A stretch of DNA of 64,000 nucleotides from Sabellastarte sp. h YS-2021 (GCA_964017235.1 OZ024939.1:42944241-43008240), one strand, 5' to 3'; counted from the stretch's first letter, positions 36,401-51,400 are shown. A program made the numbers and translations. The notes: generated by a model from the sequence alone, not told the origin.

Positions 36401-39400
36401 AATCCCTGCAGATCAGGAAGTACCCGAGGGCAAAGTGTGTCGCTTTGACAGCGTGGTCACTGGGCGACCCATGCCAAATATTGTCTGGTACAGAGACGAA
36501 GTCAAGGTATGTGCAAATGTCTGCTCTGTTTATTATACTGATGCAAGTGAGAATATGGACAGAATATTGTCAGGTGACTTGAATGTACACCGTACAAACA
36601 TCCCAGGTATATCAAGCAGTTCATTACGTGAGTACAGAGAATTGTACAGATGCTTTGCTGGTTCAGGCTTTTATAACTTGATATGTATTAAATCCTTCCA
36701 ATTGATACGGGTGGGCTGAAACCTTTCAGATGCATGATGTTTATTTGTCTTACCAATAAGTCACATCATTACATTTCATTTCGTGTGTTGGTCATTGTTG
36801 AGATTAGACAATTGAAGTTTAAATTTAAGTTGAAGCTGATCTTAAAACAAGATATGTATTCAATAGGTTACCAAACCTACAATTGAAATAAAATAATTAA
36901 AAGTATTGATGTAAAATTACCTGATTCTTAATTTGCATAATATATCATTCTAATGTAAATAAAAAGATGCAAGTTTGATAGAAATTGACACGTTTTCAGG
37001 TTCATGATGATGAGAACCATAAAGTTGTGGTAAATGAAGATGGCATTCACTCTCTCATTATTCATGCCACTCAGAAGTGGGACGCGGGTCTGTACACCTG
37101 TGTCGCCACAAACCGCGGCGGTGAGGACAGATTCCAGGTCAAGCTCAATGTCACAGGTAAGATACATACTTTCAGAGATAACGTCTTCCAAGTCAGGATC
37201 AATGTTACAGGTGAGATATTGGTTAGAGAATAATGTCTTCCAAGTCAGTATCAGTGTCACATATAAGATATATAAAATAGATTCAAGGATAATCTCTTCC
37301 AAGTCAAGCTCATTGTCACAGTTAAGACACATCAGATAAGATCAGAGATAATTTCTATCCAGTCAGGATTAATATTACAGGTAAGAAAGATATATTGCAT
37401 TATGTCAGACACAATATCTTCCTAGTCAAACTCAGTGTTACGGCGGAGATATGTAAGATTAGGAGAGAAATAATATCTTTTACGTTCTGATCAATACTAC
37501 AGGTAAACTATAAGAAACAAGATGCACTCAGAGAGAGCAAAACGCTCGACTCGATGTGACCAGTCTCACAAGTGTTATAAAGTATAACACACATCCATCA
37601 TGGTGGCATTTCCAGAAATTCTGGAGGCTTCTTGGTATCCAATATATTAATTGGATCTTTCCTAAACTATAATCACTCCTTCCCATGGCTAGTCCCTTCC
37701 TACTTCAAATTTGACATCAAAATTTATTAATTACTTTTGAAGAAATATGAAGTAGAAAGCTAAAATCATTAAAATACATTGAAATGGGACCTATGAAAAT
37801 TCATGATTTTTTTGTATCCAAAATATGATCCACGTCTTTCCCAAAAATTAGTAATTTCTTCCTTTCACCAGGTCCTACTCACAAATTTTTTATAAAGATC
37901 TGTTCATTAGTTCTGGAGTAATCTAAACACCAAAAACAGGCAGACAAATAGACAAAAAAGCACACAACAAACATAAATTCCTGGTAGAGGTAAAAATATT
38001 GGTTAAAAGCCACTTCTTGGTCAAAATTACTCAGGGTAAATTTTTGTGATGGACTGTCAAGAAATTGAAACAAACAAACAAAAAAAAACAAAACAAAAAA
38101 AAAACAGAAATAAATAAACATGACAAATACACCACTTCCCTCTCAATTGTATTTATGTCAATTTCAAGACATAAATTTAATGAGAAGAAGTATATCACAC
38201 GTATCACAAACTAGGTTTTGTGACCTCACAATGACAATTGCATTGTGACATCATTAAGTAATGACATCATCAGACAGCAAAATATTGATGTTTTTACTTA
38301 TGCAATAAAGAAAATCAGATTTCTCTGTATATGCCCAATTGATCTATTATTGCCCATCAAGTTGAACACTTTATCTTGGTTAAAGTTTTTTTTTTTGAAC
38401 AGTAAAATTTTAGATGCTGTGTTTTTTTCTTTTCTTTTTAAAAGACCTTTAAAAAAATTGCTAAAAAAAAAATTAAAAAAAAAAAAATTTAGAATTGACT
38501 GGTATTGAACCCCAACCATGAGATTACAAGTTCTACACATTACACTCACAGCCACAGAGGATATCTGATGAGGCAAGAATTTATGAGGAGGAAATCCTAT
38601 CATGATATTGATTTTTGAAGACAAGTAGGTTTCACTGTATATACCCAATTAAAAATTTAAAAACCTGTCTCCTGACTTTAATTTTCAAACAAATTACACC
38701 AAATTTGGAAGATTCCGTCTGTACCCCATGAAATATCTACCCACCAAATTTGAGCTCGATTGATGGTATAGTTTTTGAGTTATAAGGGCAAAACGGTGCA
38801 CAGACAGACAGACAGACAGACTGACAGAAACAAACTGATTACAATAACCCTCTCCTATCGTCGAGCGTTAATAAGATAAGAGCTCAGAGATAAGAGAGAT
38901 CAGTTTACTTGGCCAAAAGACCAGGTGGTCTCATTTTGTGGCTCACCTAAACCTAGATGGGGTATATGGGACTGATTTGCTGAAATAATAAAGCATTATC
39001 ATTATTGTACCATATTTCCCTCTTTCAGCCCGCCAAGAGACCCAGCCGCCACGTTTTGTGGGCCGCTTGAACAACTTGACCGTGCGTGAGGGTCAGCCGG
39101 TCGAGTTAGAGGCAGAGGCCACAGGTTGCCCTACCCCGCTGATGAGCTGGCAGAAAGATGGTCGCCACGTAGACCAGGACCCCCATTACCGTGTCAACAC
39201 CGAGGGTGGCAGGTCAAGGCTCGAGATTCATGCTGCACAGGTCAAGGACAGTGCCTGGTATCAGTGCTCTGCCGTCAATGTGGGCGGCACGGCAACCAAC
39301 AGGGCAAGACTTGTTGTGCAACGTGAGTTTACAAACTTCACCCTTTCACTTTCAAGAGATGATTATACTGATTTACCAGTACTAATGATGTCACATGACC

Positions 39401-42400
39401 TAATTGTATGTTACTGATGCTGAATATTCATCCATCTGTATCTGATGTGTAATATATCAGACTATTTCTGTCCGACTGTATTAAAGTAATCAATTATGCA
39501 ATGTCTCTTGACTGGCATAGATGAGACATGCTACATAATATGTACTAAAAGATTTACTGTAAACATTAATATGCTGGTATCCATAATGTGTGGTGTCAGA
39601 TGAACGTCCATCCACGCCTACACAAATACAGCAACTGGTGTTTACATTGGTGTAGTAATATGAAGGTTCTCTGATACTCAGTGAATTTTAAAAACAAATA
39701 TGTATCACTTGATGAAAGTCATCAGTAGTCACCATATTTAACTAATAAATCAGGAATTTGGAAAATGGTACTGTTTTGGCCTTGAAAATTAGCAGGTTTA
39801 TATTATAATATATTTCATATTTTATTAGTACAATTTTATGTCATATTAAAACAGTTTTATAGTTTTTGATAAAAAAATAAATTTTATTATTTTCTATACT
39901 CGTTTATTTGCAGCGGAGCCTCGCAAACCCGAGCCAGAAAGAAAGTTGTACATCCCAAAAAGGACTACGCCCACTCCGTAAGTGTTCATTTTGATACATA
40001 TGTTATTCTGTATATTTACTGTTTAATGTACAGTTAATACTTTGTCATGCAAACCTTTTTTTAATCAGAATTTTTTAGGGTCATATTTCTCTCCAAAAAT
40101 AAACTGAATTCCAGTAAACTGTCTGGGATTTCACGCACCTTGCTAAGTAGAGCTCTCTTTAGTGGAATTCCTGTCTCGAGTAGAAGTAGCCATCAGGACC
40201 CTAGAGGCCCCCGTCCATTGAAAGTTACCCTGTTGCCTGGCATTTCTGGTCCAGTAGAAATGTGTATTAAGGCTTGGGACATTCTATGTGGCAGAGTCCA
40301 CCTGTGTATAGTAATACTCTCTCTGCTAGTTTTGGATTACAGAGTTTTGGTTGTATTCAAAAGTCACTTTGAAACCATTTTTGTCCCATAAAACTCAGTA
40401 GTTACATTGTGAGCATTCTGTTGTGAACATACTTTATTGATTATATTTAATTGACTAAATAATCATTATTTTTCCTATTTCAGAGGAATACACACTGTTT
40501 ATGAATGATATGATATATTTGTAGTATATATCTATATTTTTTACATGTATTTCATTATTATACTAAGCCATTGCTTAGTGTCCCAGATGGCTATTGTGTG
40601 AAAAATCTTTTTTTCATATTCTAGAATTTACTGCACTGGCAATTACCAGGTTTACACCCAATACAAAGTGTTTAAAGTATTTAATTTAGAATCACTTGTA
40701 GAGTGCACAGTGGTCATATGTGGGATGAATATTTAATTCTTTTAATACATTTAATCAAAGTTTTGGATATAATCCCCTCATCTCATAGAATGGCCACACT
40801 TGCAGTGAATTCTGGAGTTTTATTGAACATATTATGCTGAAAATATTAGGAGACACTGTTATCGTTTTATTTTACCGTGTTCCCACTAGCGCCCTCTACA
40901 AAGGGTCACGTGTCTCCCCTTCATCATCACGGTCCTCCACCCCGTCGCTAGGTGTCACTAGGCGGCACACGCTTAGTGACATCCACCTTAGCGACGACGA
41001 TCCAATGGGATTGCGAGATGCTCAGCAGAGGGGCATCGTCAGGGTGATCTCTAGGGGAGAGAAAAGGTCAGAGGTCAAACGTGGCATGTGTGCAGTTCGG
41101 GCCGTATATATAGATATTTGTATTTTATATATTTATTTTCTTCCATTCTTTATTGTGCATTTAGTGCCACATAGTAGGTTGTTGGCTTTTAGCTTAGTAG
41201 TTGAGTGTCCATTTCAGACCTAACTTTTAGTTACCTGTATCATATTGTGTGATATTTTAGGAAACAATAAAGTTTATAGGTTTTTGGGAACAACTTTATG
41301 TATCAGTAGTTCATTCATAACTACCTCATATTGCCAATCAGTCTGGTTGCTGTGATGATGAAAGTGATTAATTTTTATTTTTTTTTCACTCATAGTTTAT
41401 ACACTCATAGCTCCATTTACGAGTAGGAAAGTGGGTTCCCACAAAATTATTGGATCTTGACATTTAAATGTATGTAAACTGGTTTAGTCCGCCCCAAAAA
41501 ACAGTACTGTCTGGTATACTGGTATTCTGTTAACCCTGCAACATTTGTCCTTTACATTCCGTAAGTTAGAGGCTTTACCAGATTGCTTATTGTATCCCCG
41601 ACGCGAAGCGGGGATACTATGGATTCATCATCGTTGTCGTCCGCGCCCTCATCCGCGTCCGCGTCCGCAGAGATTTCTTGTTAGCGACCTACAGTCCACA
41701 TTTCTTTCCGGATTTCTTTCATATTTGGCAGGTGACTTGATATGGTAGAGGACTCGCCACCCTATCTTTTTTGTAGGCTTTATGTCTAAATTAGGCCTGT
41801 GGTAGACAAAAATGTCTAAAATGTGGAATATTGCTTGTTAGCGACCTACAGTCCACATTTCTTTCCAGATTTCTTTCATATTTGGCAGGTGGCTTGGTAT
41901 GCTAGAGGACTCGCCACCCTATCTTTTTGGTAGGCTTTATGTCTAAATTAGGCCTGTGGTAGATAAAAATGTCTAAAATGCATTAAAAGTCATGAAATCA
42001 TGCACTAAATCACTTATAACTTGAAAAGTGTTGCATTTAGAGCATTTTGTTAAAATATGTTATTCAGATACTTTTTTCATAGCTACAACGTGGTGAGTAA
42101 CTTGGGTGTCTGTCTCAATAGCTAAGTGAGTAATAGCTACTTTTGGGCTTTTCAGTAACTTCCATCATGAGTAAAATCAATTGTAACTTGAAAACTATTG
42201 CATTTACAGAATTTTGTATAAATATGTTATTCAGCTACTTTTATGTCAGCTATAACATAGTAAAATTTCAGACCTGTAGCTCATGGCATAGCTGAGTAAT
42301 AGCTACTTTTAGGTTATCACTGTTGAGTAAATTACTTATAACTTCAAAAGTATTACATTTAGAGTATTTTGTTTCAATATGTTATTCACCTATTTCGGAG

Positions 42401-45400
42401 TCAGCTATAACATAGTGAAGTTCCAGACCTGTGGCTCATTGCATAGCTGAGTAATAGCTACTTTGAAGTTCACACTGTTGAGTAAATCAGTTGTAATTGG
42501 AAAAGTATTGCATTTACAGAAATTTGTGTAAATATGTTATTCAGCTACTTTTGGGTCAGCTATAACATAGTGAAATTACAGACCTGTAGCTCCTGGCACA
42601 ACTGAGCAATAGCTATTTTCAGGTACTGACTGTTGAGTAAATGACTTGTAACTTGAAAAATAGTGCATTTGGAGTATTTTGTTAAAATATGTTGTTCGCC
42701 TACTTTTGGGTCAGCTATAACGTCGTGAAATTACAGACTTATAGCTCATGGCATAGCTGAGCAATAGCTATTTTCAGGTTGTCACTATTGAGTAAATCAG
42801 TTGTAACTTGAAAACTATTGCATTTACAGTATTTTGCTTAAATATGTTGTTCACCTAATTTTGGGTCAGCTATAACATAGAAAAAATTCAGACATGTAGC
42901 TCATTGCATAGCTGAGTAATAGCTACTTTGACGTTATCACTGTTGCGTAAATCAGTTATAACGTGAAAACTATTACATTTACAGTATTTTGTTTAAATAT
43001 GTTATTCAAAACAAAAAAAAATATTATAGCTAGCCTTCTCAAGTTTGCAAAGTATATTACAGGGTGCACCACAGTACTCTATTAGTAGGCTTTATGTCTA
43101 AATTAGGCCTGTGGCTAAATTACTTGCCTACTAAAAATGAGTAATTCTGCATTTTCTCTAAAGTATTGCAGATAGCAAATTTTTCTTAAATAACTCATTC
43201 ACCTACTTTTGGGAGAGCTTTCACATGCTGAAGTTCCAGACCTGTAGGTAATTACGCACCTACTCAAAATGAGTAAATGCGAATTATCTCTAAAAGTATT
43301 GCAGATAGCCAATTTTTGTCAAATAACTCCTTCACCTACTTTTGGGAGAGCTTTCACTTGGTGAAGTTTCAGACCCGTAGGTAATTACTCACCTACTCAA
43401 AATGAGTAAATGCGAATTATCTCTAAAAGTATTGCAGATAGCGAATTTTTGTCAAATAACTCCTTCACCTACTTTTGGGAGAGCTTTCACCTGGTGAAGT
43501 TTCAGACCTGTAGGTAATTACTCACCTACTCAAAATGAGTAAATGCAAATTATCTCTAAAAGTATTGCAGATAGCCAATTTTTGTCAAATAACTCCTTCA
43601 CCTACTTTTGGGAGAGCTTTCACTTGGTGAAGTTTCAGACCCGTAGGTAATTACTCACCTACTCAAAATGAGTAAATGCGAATTATCTCTAAAAGTATTC
43701 CAGATAGCCAATTTTTGTCAAATAACTCCTTCACCTACTTTTGGGAGACCTTTCACTTGGTGAAGTTTCAGACCTGTAGCTAATTATTCACCTACCCAAA
43801 ATGAGTAAATGCTAATTATCTATAAAAGTATTGCAGATATCCAATTTTTTATCAAATAACTCATTCATCTACTTTTGGGAGAGCTTTCACATGGTGAAGT
43901 TCCAGACCCGTAGGTAATTACTCACCTACTGAAAATGAGTAAATACGAATTATCTCTAAAAGTATTGTAGATAGCCAATTTTTCTCGAATAACTCATTCG
44001 CCTACTTTTGAGAGAGCTTTCACTTGGTGAAGTTTCAGACCCGTAGCTAATTATTCACCTACTCAAAATGAGTAAATGCGAATTATCTCTACAAGTATTG
44101 CAGATAGCCAGTATTTCTCAAATAACTCATTAATATGAAAACAACTTATAGGAAGTCATGGGCTGCAAATCTTTTCATGTGGTCAGATTTGACCTTGGGC
44201 CCCTCCTGCTTATTATTGGTCCTAGAGGTTTGCAATGTGAAAACGACTTATAGGAAATCATGGACTGCGAATCTTTTGATGTGGTCAGACTTCACCTTGG
44301 GCCCCTGCTACAGGGTCAAATAAGGGTAGCCAAACTTTAAAGTGCTTTCAGCTTGCTTATTAACGGAAAATGCTTTTTATCTTCTAAACTATGTTAGTTG
44401 GCCTTTGTCGGTGGATACATCCAGCATCTGGCCACAGATGCGTCCTTTTTCTAGTTGAAGCTTATTTTCTCGCAGAACTCAGTGTTTTGAAATACGCTTT
44501 GTGTGTGTTTGTGTTTACTTGCAGTACTTCAGATGTTCTGCCTGAAGACTACACCAACTGCTATGTTCAGAGAATGTTTTTTTCCAGAACATCAATTTCT
44601 TCCTGTCATATTTATACACTCTGAAGCACTCCATATGTCACTGTTTAGTCTTTTTTATTAGTCATTCAAAACCTTTGGTACACAGACTCATTGTAATGTG
44701 ACCTTGATCAAGCACTAAAAGCAGTGTTTGGGAGTAGTTGGAAGCCTCAATTTAAGCAGTATGTCTCTGAATGAATTAGATGTCGAGTTATTATGCCACA
44801 GACCAGTGGTTTACAATGATGTAGCATCCTTCTCCTCAGTTGCCACACCTTTTATCATGGCTTCTCAATATTCTGAGGTTCCATCCCCATAGTGCAATGT
44901 TTTTTCGGGTTAGCTACTACTGTCGGTTTACTATGCTGTGGCACTTATTTGCTCCACCACTTATGCTGATCATTGCAGTATAAATTTAATATTTTTGTAT
45001 AAGATGTAAACAACCGAAACTCATTTGTAAAAACTAAATGTTTTAGTCCGTAAAATTTTATAAACCCCAAAATATAATTTTTTTTTGCAATATTTGATGA
45101 AAAAAATGGCGATCTCAGATTTGTAGAATCACTGACCTATGGAGTGTGGTAATTTAGCGTAACTTGTCTTTGTTGTGTAGTTTTAGGTGGGAAGATACTG
45201 AGGGACTTGTCCTCACTTTAATCTAGCAATTAGTGTATGTCCGAGGGTTTGTCTCCCTCCCAGCCAATCAAAATCCTTGTTACAAAAGTTTTTACTCTGT
45301 TCATTATTTACTAACAAGTTCATCATCAGTGTGCAGTGCTTTGTTTCTTAATCTTACATCGAGTTAAATAATTCAATTAAAATTGAAAGTAAGATTAACC

Positions 45401-48400
45401 ATAGCATGTAAAAATCATCAGTGGGGCAACTCACTGAACCAGAAGCAGCAAAACTTACAGCAAATAATTGGGACAAGAATTCCAAAGAAATTACAATAGT
45501 GAAAACTAACCTGGGTTTTTCCAGTTACAAATGTTTTGTTTCAAGGTGTTCTCATAACTATGTGGTTGTAAGAATTGTGATTTCGCTCATAAATTTTGTG
45601 TTCATAATTCGGTTACAAAAATAATGTTTTCATTTCATTAGAATGATGTTCCAAATTTTCATCTGCATGTTTTACAGTGCTTGCTGTATTCTCCTAAGGA
45701 GACTGTCATAACTAGCAATCTCATTTTGTCATTTGGTTTATTGTCTTGTAGATTTCTTCTTATTATAGACACTCTTCATTGAACATTTTTGCGAGTATTT
45801 TAAATTCTCATCAATTTCCTCTCCTGCACGTGTTTCAGAATTTGATTTTAAGCTTGGCATGATTCTGTTCCAGTAAATATTTCCTTTAAAAAGCGACAAT
45901 TGTAAATCTGCTGGTAATGTTAGGTAGTTCTACATTTTATAGTTTATTGCATTTCATAAGGTATTCGATTATCTCACTGTTATGAAAAATAATGCTGAAT
46001 TGTAACAATATCAGATTTTTTTTGTCGAGATTTTGTGAAGGCAGTAACAAACTCTTATTTTTCTCAACTATTTTTTTCAAAGCTTCTTCTTGTTTGAAAT
46101 CTGTAATTAACTGTTAAGCAAAGTAAAATGAATCAATGCCTTATCTTTAATAGAACTGAAGATATATAATTAGCTAGAGATAATTAGTAAAATTCTGCTT
46201 TTCTTTTTAAGTAGAATCGCCTGGTTTAAGTTTAAATATACATATTGGGTCCTTAGAGTACCCGTTCCACTGAAATTGACCCTGTTAGCTTGAAAATCTG
46301 GTGGAGCACTTTGTTAACCCAACTTTGTGGTTCAATTGCAGTCATATCAGTTTAATTGGAGCCCCATCACTAGCATAAACTGATTTTACTTATTTTTAAA
46401 ATGACAAAAATCAGGTGTTATATTCAGATAAATTTTCAATCTCTTGATAACATTACAGCCAGTCTACAGAACACTTGCCGCTAGCTTCCCAGTTATCCCG
46501 AGAGCCTCAGCTCCCCACCCCTCCCCCCTCCCAGCCCATACACATGCCTCCCACATTACACAGAACCCTCTCCTCCCCCGTACCACCCCAACCCCGTGAA
46601 ATACAGCCACCCTGGCTATCCAAAAGTCACGAACCCCTCAAACCGGCAAAGAGACCCGCAGATAGGACACAACAGGAAGTGGAAGAGCCGCCATATATGC
46701 GCAGGTGCTCTGATACAATTGTTGCCAAAAGTTTCTTTGAAATGCTTTTGTATTGCATGGTGTGTTTTCTGTATTAGAGTATATTATGGAATGTTTGTGG
46801 TATTGATTTTTTTCAAAATGTCACCCTGACATTAAGTTTTAACAAACACTAGTAGCACTGATTGGGTTTCATTTTCATGATGCACTAGATGGTTTGTTTA
46901 ACCAGGAATAATTTTACAGTATAAAACCATGTCACAGCACCCACTTATGATGCAAATTCATCTTTTAGTGTCAAAATGGCATTTTAATTTTTGAGCCTAA
47001 ACACGACTCCTGCTGTGACAAATGTTCTTGTTATTCTTGTCATTAAATCTGCCTCACCATTGAAATATTATTTGTTTATTATTTGATTGTTACAGTGTGT
47101 TCTGCTCAGTCTTGTCCTGGCAATGCAGACCCTTTTGAAGTTGCTTCTTTATTAATCAATTTCTTTGGTTTCAGCGTTGTTTTGTGTCAATTTTTATATC
47201 AGTAACAATCCGTTATCAATTCAGCATGTGTTTTATTTTCAGATGAGCACACTGAGTGTTTTGTCTTTATATTAATGGCTTTTGTTTTTCTTTATATTTT
47301 AGGTTGTTGAGTTGCCTGGTTCTTGCCTGACTGTGCATTAAACTCACTCCAATTTATTTCAGATTTTATGTATGATTCTGCGCAGCATGGGTTTAATTAT
47401 GTGGTTTGCTGGCTTATGTGTATGGATATGGCTGGGTGAATTCTTATTGTATACCATTGACTATAAAAAACTATCCTGTGGTCTTTTGAAGTGTCCAAAC
47501 TCTCTAGTATGTTAAAGTATTAGTTAAAAGGACAAGGAGGACTGTGACTCATTGGGTTATATATAGGTCTGACTTTCACTTTTTGTGTTCAAATCTGAAG
47601 CTCTTGAATCACTTCCTGTCATTAGATCCTGCCGGTACTTCCGACATCTACAGCACTCTTTTTACAACAAGTGATCTCTGTTTTTTTAACGTATGAACGT
47701 ATGGCTCGGATGACCACTTAAAATAGCGGTCCTCTGTCATTGGGTCCTATCCCCAGTGGCAGGTTAAAGAACCTCAAAGACGTTGATAAATGGTCATCCT
47801 TGAGCCTCTATCTTCCAGTTAGGGGAAAGTCAGTTACTTGTGAGTTGGGGCTGTACCTGTACAGTCGGATTGGTTAAATAGCTCTTTGAGTCCTGTAGTA
47901 TACGGAGATATTGCGCTGAGTATAAATACATAATAATAATAATAATAATAGTATGAAACATTGAACAGAGTTTGATCGAAGTGTACAGTTTACTTGACAT
48001 GCCAGTAAATCCACTAAATATCCCAGAACTGAGTAAATGAAGTTATGAAGATAAATTGATAAATCCTAACCATACATTTGAGATACACTGTGATGTGCAC
48101 TATGTGTGCCGTATTGGTTACTTGGATATCCAGCAATAGACTTTTCAGAATGAAAATATTCAAATTCAGATATTTTACAATTTAATCCCAATTGTTTGGG
48201 TCATCACAAGAGTTAAGTTTGAATCCCAGGAAGACTTTTTCAGTGCATTTGTTATCATGGTAAATGACTGGTAACGTATTTGTTTTTCAGAACCAGAGAT
48301 TTAACATCACCAAAGCCACCAGATGCAAAAAGGTGAGATATTTACGTGTATTCATACTTTATAAAATCTTTTTTTCTTCACTGATTTCTACTATTTCAAA

Positions 48401-51400
48401 AGAATTACTTGTAACTGTTTAGGTCTTCATGTACGTGTATATATTTTCTGGTGTTGGTGTTACCTGTTGTGTTAAATGTGACAGGGAGTAAGATGGGACT
48501 AATGAACCTGTACATGTGTATATGTTTAATCTGATGAACTTATGGAAGTGCAGCACAACTCTGAACTGCATGCCCTGGTTATTCATTCCATTTCATTTAC
48601 TTTCTTCCATTCTATTTAAGGTTTTACATGGTTTCTGGCGTCCAAGGGCTAACTTCATTCTGTGGTGTTTTATCTGATATTGCTAAATTATCTATTTTTG
48701 TACCAGACAGGGACTAAAGTCAAATTTCAAGAAACTGGAAAAAAATGCTTTTACTGAACCAACTTTACAAGATAAGAGGATAAGTTGAAGTGGAAAACTG
48801 CACTCTTACGAGCTGATATTATATCTAAAGTTCTGTCACAATAAGTTAATTTATGTGTGTAGGTAACAATTATATGTGTACAATTTCCTAACTCAGACCA
48901 GCATCAGAACCACCCAAACGAGCAAGTGCTGAGATCATTCTCTCTCCCACCCCTCCTCCGAGGGATGGCTCGTTTCCATGGAGACAGGCACCCAGCCCTT
49001 CTGAGCGCAAGCCACTAGTAGATGAACCTGTGATGAGACAGGCAGTGGCCCCAACAAGGGCAGCCCCTCAACCCTTTGATCTCGCCAAATTTGTACAGGA
49101 GCAGGACCTTAAGTAAGGGGGCAACAATCTAGTGGTCTGTTGTCGTTGAGTTTTAGTATGCACCCCATCGTTGTTCTTATCGAGGGCCTGGAAAGTTTGT
49201 CAGTCTTGTTTACCAACATTCTGTTCAAATGTTTGGTGTTGTGTGGTTGGTTGTTTTTAGTAGTAACAATACTGATGTGTTTTGGTATAATCTGTTGAAT
49301 GTCTTTCCCATGGTGTCATCTTGGATTTACTTCATTGCATAAAGGCCTATATACTGCCTAATGCCAGAGAGTAATAGGATTTACAATGACAAGCTTACAG
49401 GGCTCTGTACTTGAGTCTTAGTACTGCAACTGATTTGCCAGGTTACAAAGAAGTGTTCATTTTTCTTGAATTATGCAAGTTTCAGATGAACTTTTAGTAG
49501 ATATTAAAAGAATAGAAAATGACTTAAATGTACGACTTTATTTAATTTTTGGCTCTAGGTTAACTCAATGCTTAGACTATGAAGGATTCAATGATGTCTT
49601 TTTCTGCATGTGTTATTATTTGTAAAACTACTACAACATTACACCTCTACAACACTGTGTTATTAGTTTTATTCACATATTACAGTATGATCCAAAAAAT
49701 TGCAATAAATATAAAATTCACCACAGTTTCTAAATTGACTGAAATTCTGAAAATTGCCTAAAATTGTCGCCCAAACATTTGCAAAAACAAAGTCACATCT
49801 GTTTTAGTAAATGCAAAAAACTGTCCTTGAAACCTCAAGCCAGTAATTTGCACATATTTACCCCAACACACACTCAGTTGAAGGATCCATGTATGCCTTC
49901 TGTCAGTGTTAGCTTACAATACTGCATGAAGTACAGCTTTAAATATAGTATTTCAAAAAAAAGGTCCAATAATTTAAAGTAAAATAAGAGCAGTTTCATA
50001 AAATTTCACATTCTAATGTTATTCTTACTAAATATGGTTATGTTGTCTTCCTACAACTATTTTTGTTTTCCTTTTGTTTTGTTTGTTTGTTTGAAATGTT
50101 TTATTCTTTATGTTTTATTTCTGTTAAATGTTAGCAGTTTTATTTAGAAAGTATTATGTTTTTGTTCGAAAATATCTCTACTATTTGGTCGCAAAGACAT
50201 GCAAATTCAAGGTTTCTGTCCTTCCCCTTGTAGGTCACATGACCAGGCATGTTTTGTTTATTGGCTTTGTTGCACAATTGACAACAAGGGTACCTTTTGA
50301 GAGATTGGAACTAGCTTTAAACTTGTAGTTTACAAGTCTGCATGTCCTTGAAGGGTTTCTTGTCAATAAGATTAGAAACTCTATTATCTGAATTTTTAAA
50401 GACAGAGATACCAGTTGATAAACTATTCCCATCCCTAAAACTAGTTTAAATCCTAATAGATAAAGATTGTATGCTGTATCATGTAGAGGTCAGCGAAAAG
50501 CTTACTTCCTTAAAACCATTTTCAAGCTGATGTATTTCATATATTATTGAAAAGCTCTTATTGTTGTATAAAGCTCTTATTGTTGTCCTAAAATCCGCCC
50601 AGAGACCAGAAGAAATACCAAATGAAGCACAAATAGTGTGTAAGTTTTGTAACACTGTGCATTCTGAACATTTTCAGACCGACTCCTGATGTTGTGGACG
50701 CAGCTCCCGTCAGGCCAGTGCAGATGGCGCCACCACGCAGAATACCTGAAGCCACTGAGGGAGATATGTTTGACCGTGAAAACCCGAGACCTGCCAGATT
50801 TATCACCCATATTAAGCACCAGACTGGGCTGAAAGAGACAGATAAGGCACACTTTGAGTGTAAGCTGGTTCCCATTGGAGACCCAGATATGGTGGTAGAA
50901 TGGTACAAAGATGACGTCCAGCTTAAGCATGGTACGGACACCAGTCTTAATAATCCTTTAGTATTGAGGTAGCCTTTTTACTGCTGATTATCATTGATGA
51001 ATACCAAACTAGGGAAATAATTATAAATTTTGGAAAAGCTGTAGTCAGTATGTATTTAATATATTCCATTTTCTCTTGGGTTAAGACATTGTAAATTAAG
51101 GAAAATGTTTACAATTTATGAAGTGCTAATTTTTGACAGATGTTTTCTGTGTTTCACAAATAATAAGCATTCATTCATATTTTGTATCACTAAAGCTCTG
51201 TGGATGAAACAATGAGATTGTAATTAGGTTAATATCTGCATAACTTGGTGACCCATATGTACTCTCTTGCTGCTGTTCCCAGGCACCCGTTTCAACTTGA
51301 CGAATGACTTTGGGTACGTTGCCCTGGACATCACATGGACGTATCCAGAAGATAACGGCGTCTACTCGTGTGTCGCCTACAACAAGTATGGAAAGGACAG

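Larger units (their letters stand above)
41595..44454 (+). mobile_element. Non-autonomous Helitron packed with tandem repeats
   Basis: Begins TCCCCGACGCGAAGC next to a host A (41594). Ends with a perfect 7-bp hairpin gcatctg-gcca-cagatgc (44424-44441), then gtccttttt and CTAG at 44451-44454, next to a host T. A|TC...hairpin...CTAG|T is the Helitron terminal signature. The 5' end also forms a short palindrome (tccccg/cgggga). Inside are repeat arrays and no Rep/helicase coding sequence. Confidence 0.85.
41067..46458 (+). other. Intron 22 (5.4 kb)
   Basis: More than half is the Helitron at 41595-44454. The rest is AT-rich with no recognised gene. An acceptor-like ttacttgcag at 44525 is followed by a short open stretch lacking a donor. 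Confidence 0.65.

Noticed and set aside
36507..36719. Open continuation of exon 18 into intron 18
   Set aside because: The donor at 36506 (aag|gtatgt) joins cleanly in phase to exon 19 and completes the Ig. The continuation has no Ig features.
38802..38826. (CAGA)n run as a functional element
   Set aside because: Short simple repeat inside an interspersed-repeat-like segment, with no other signal.
44526..44624. Candidate extra exon after ttacttgcag with an open frame STSDVLPEDYTNC
   Set aside because: No donor in the needed phase follows and the frame ends in a stop. Treated as a cryptic acceptor just outside the Helitron.
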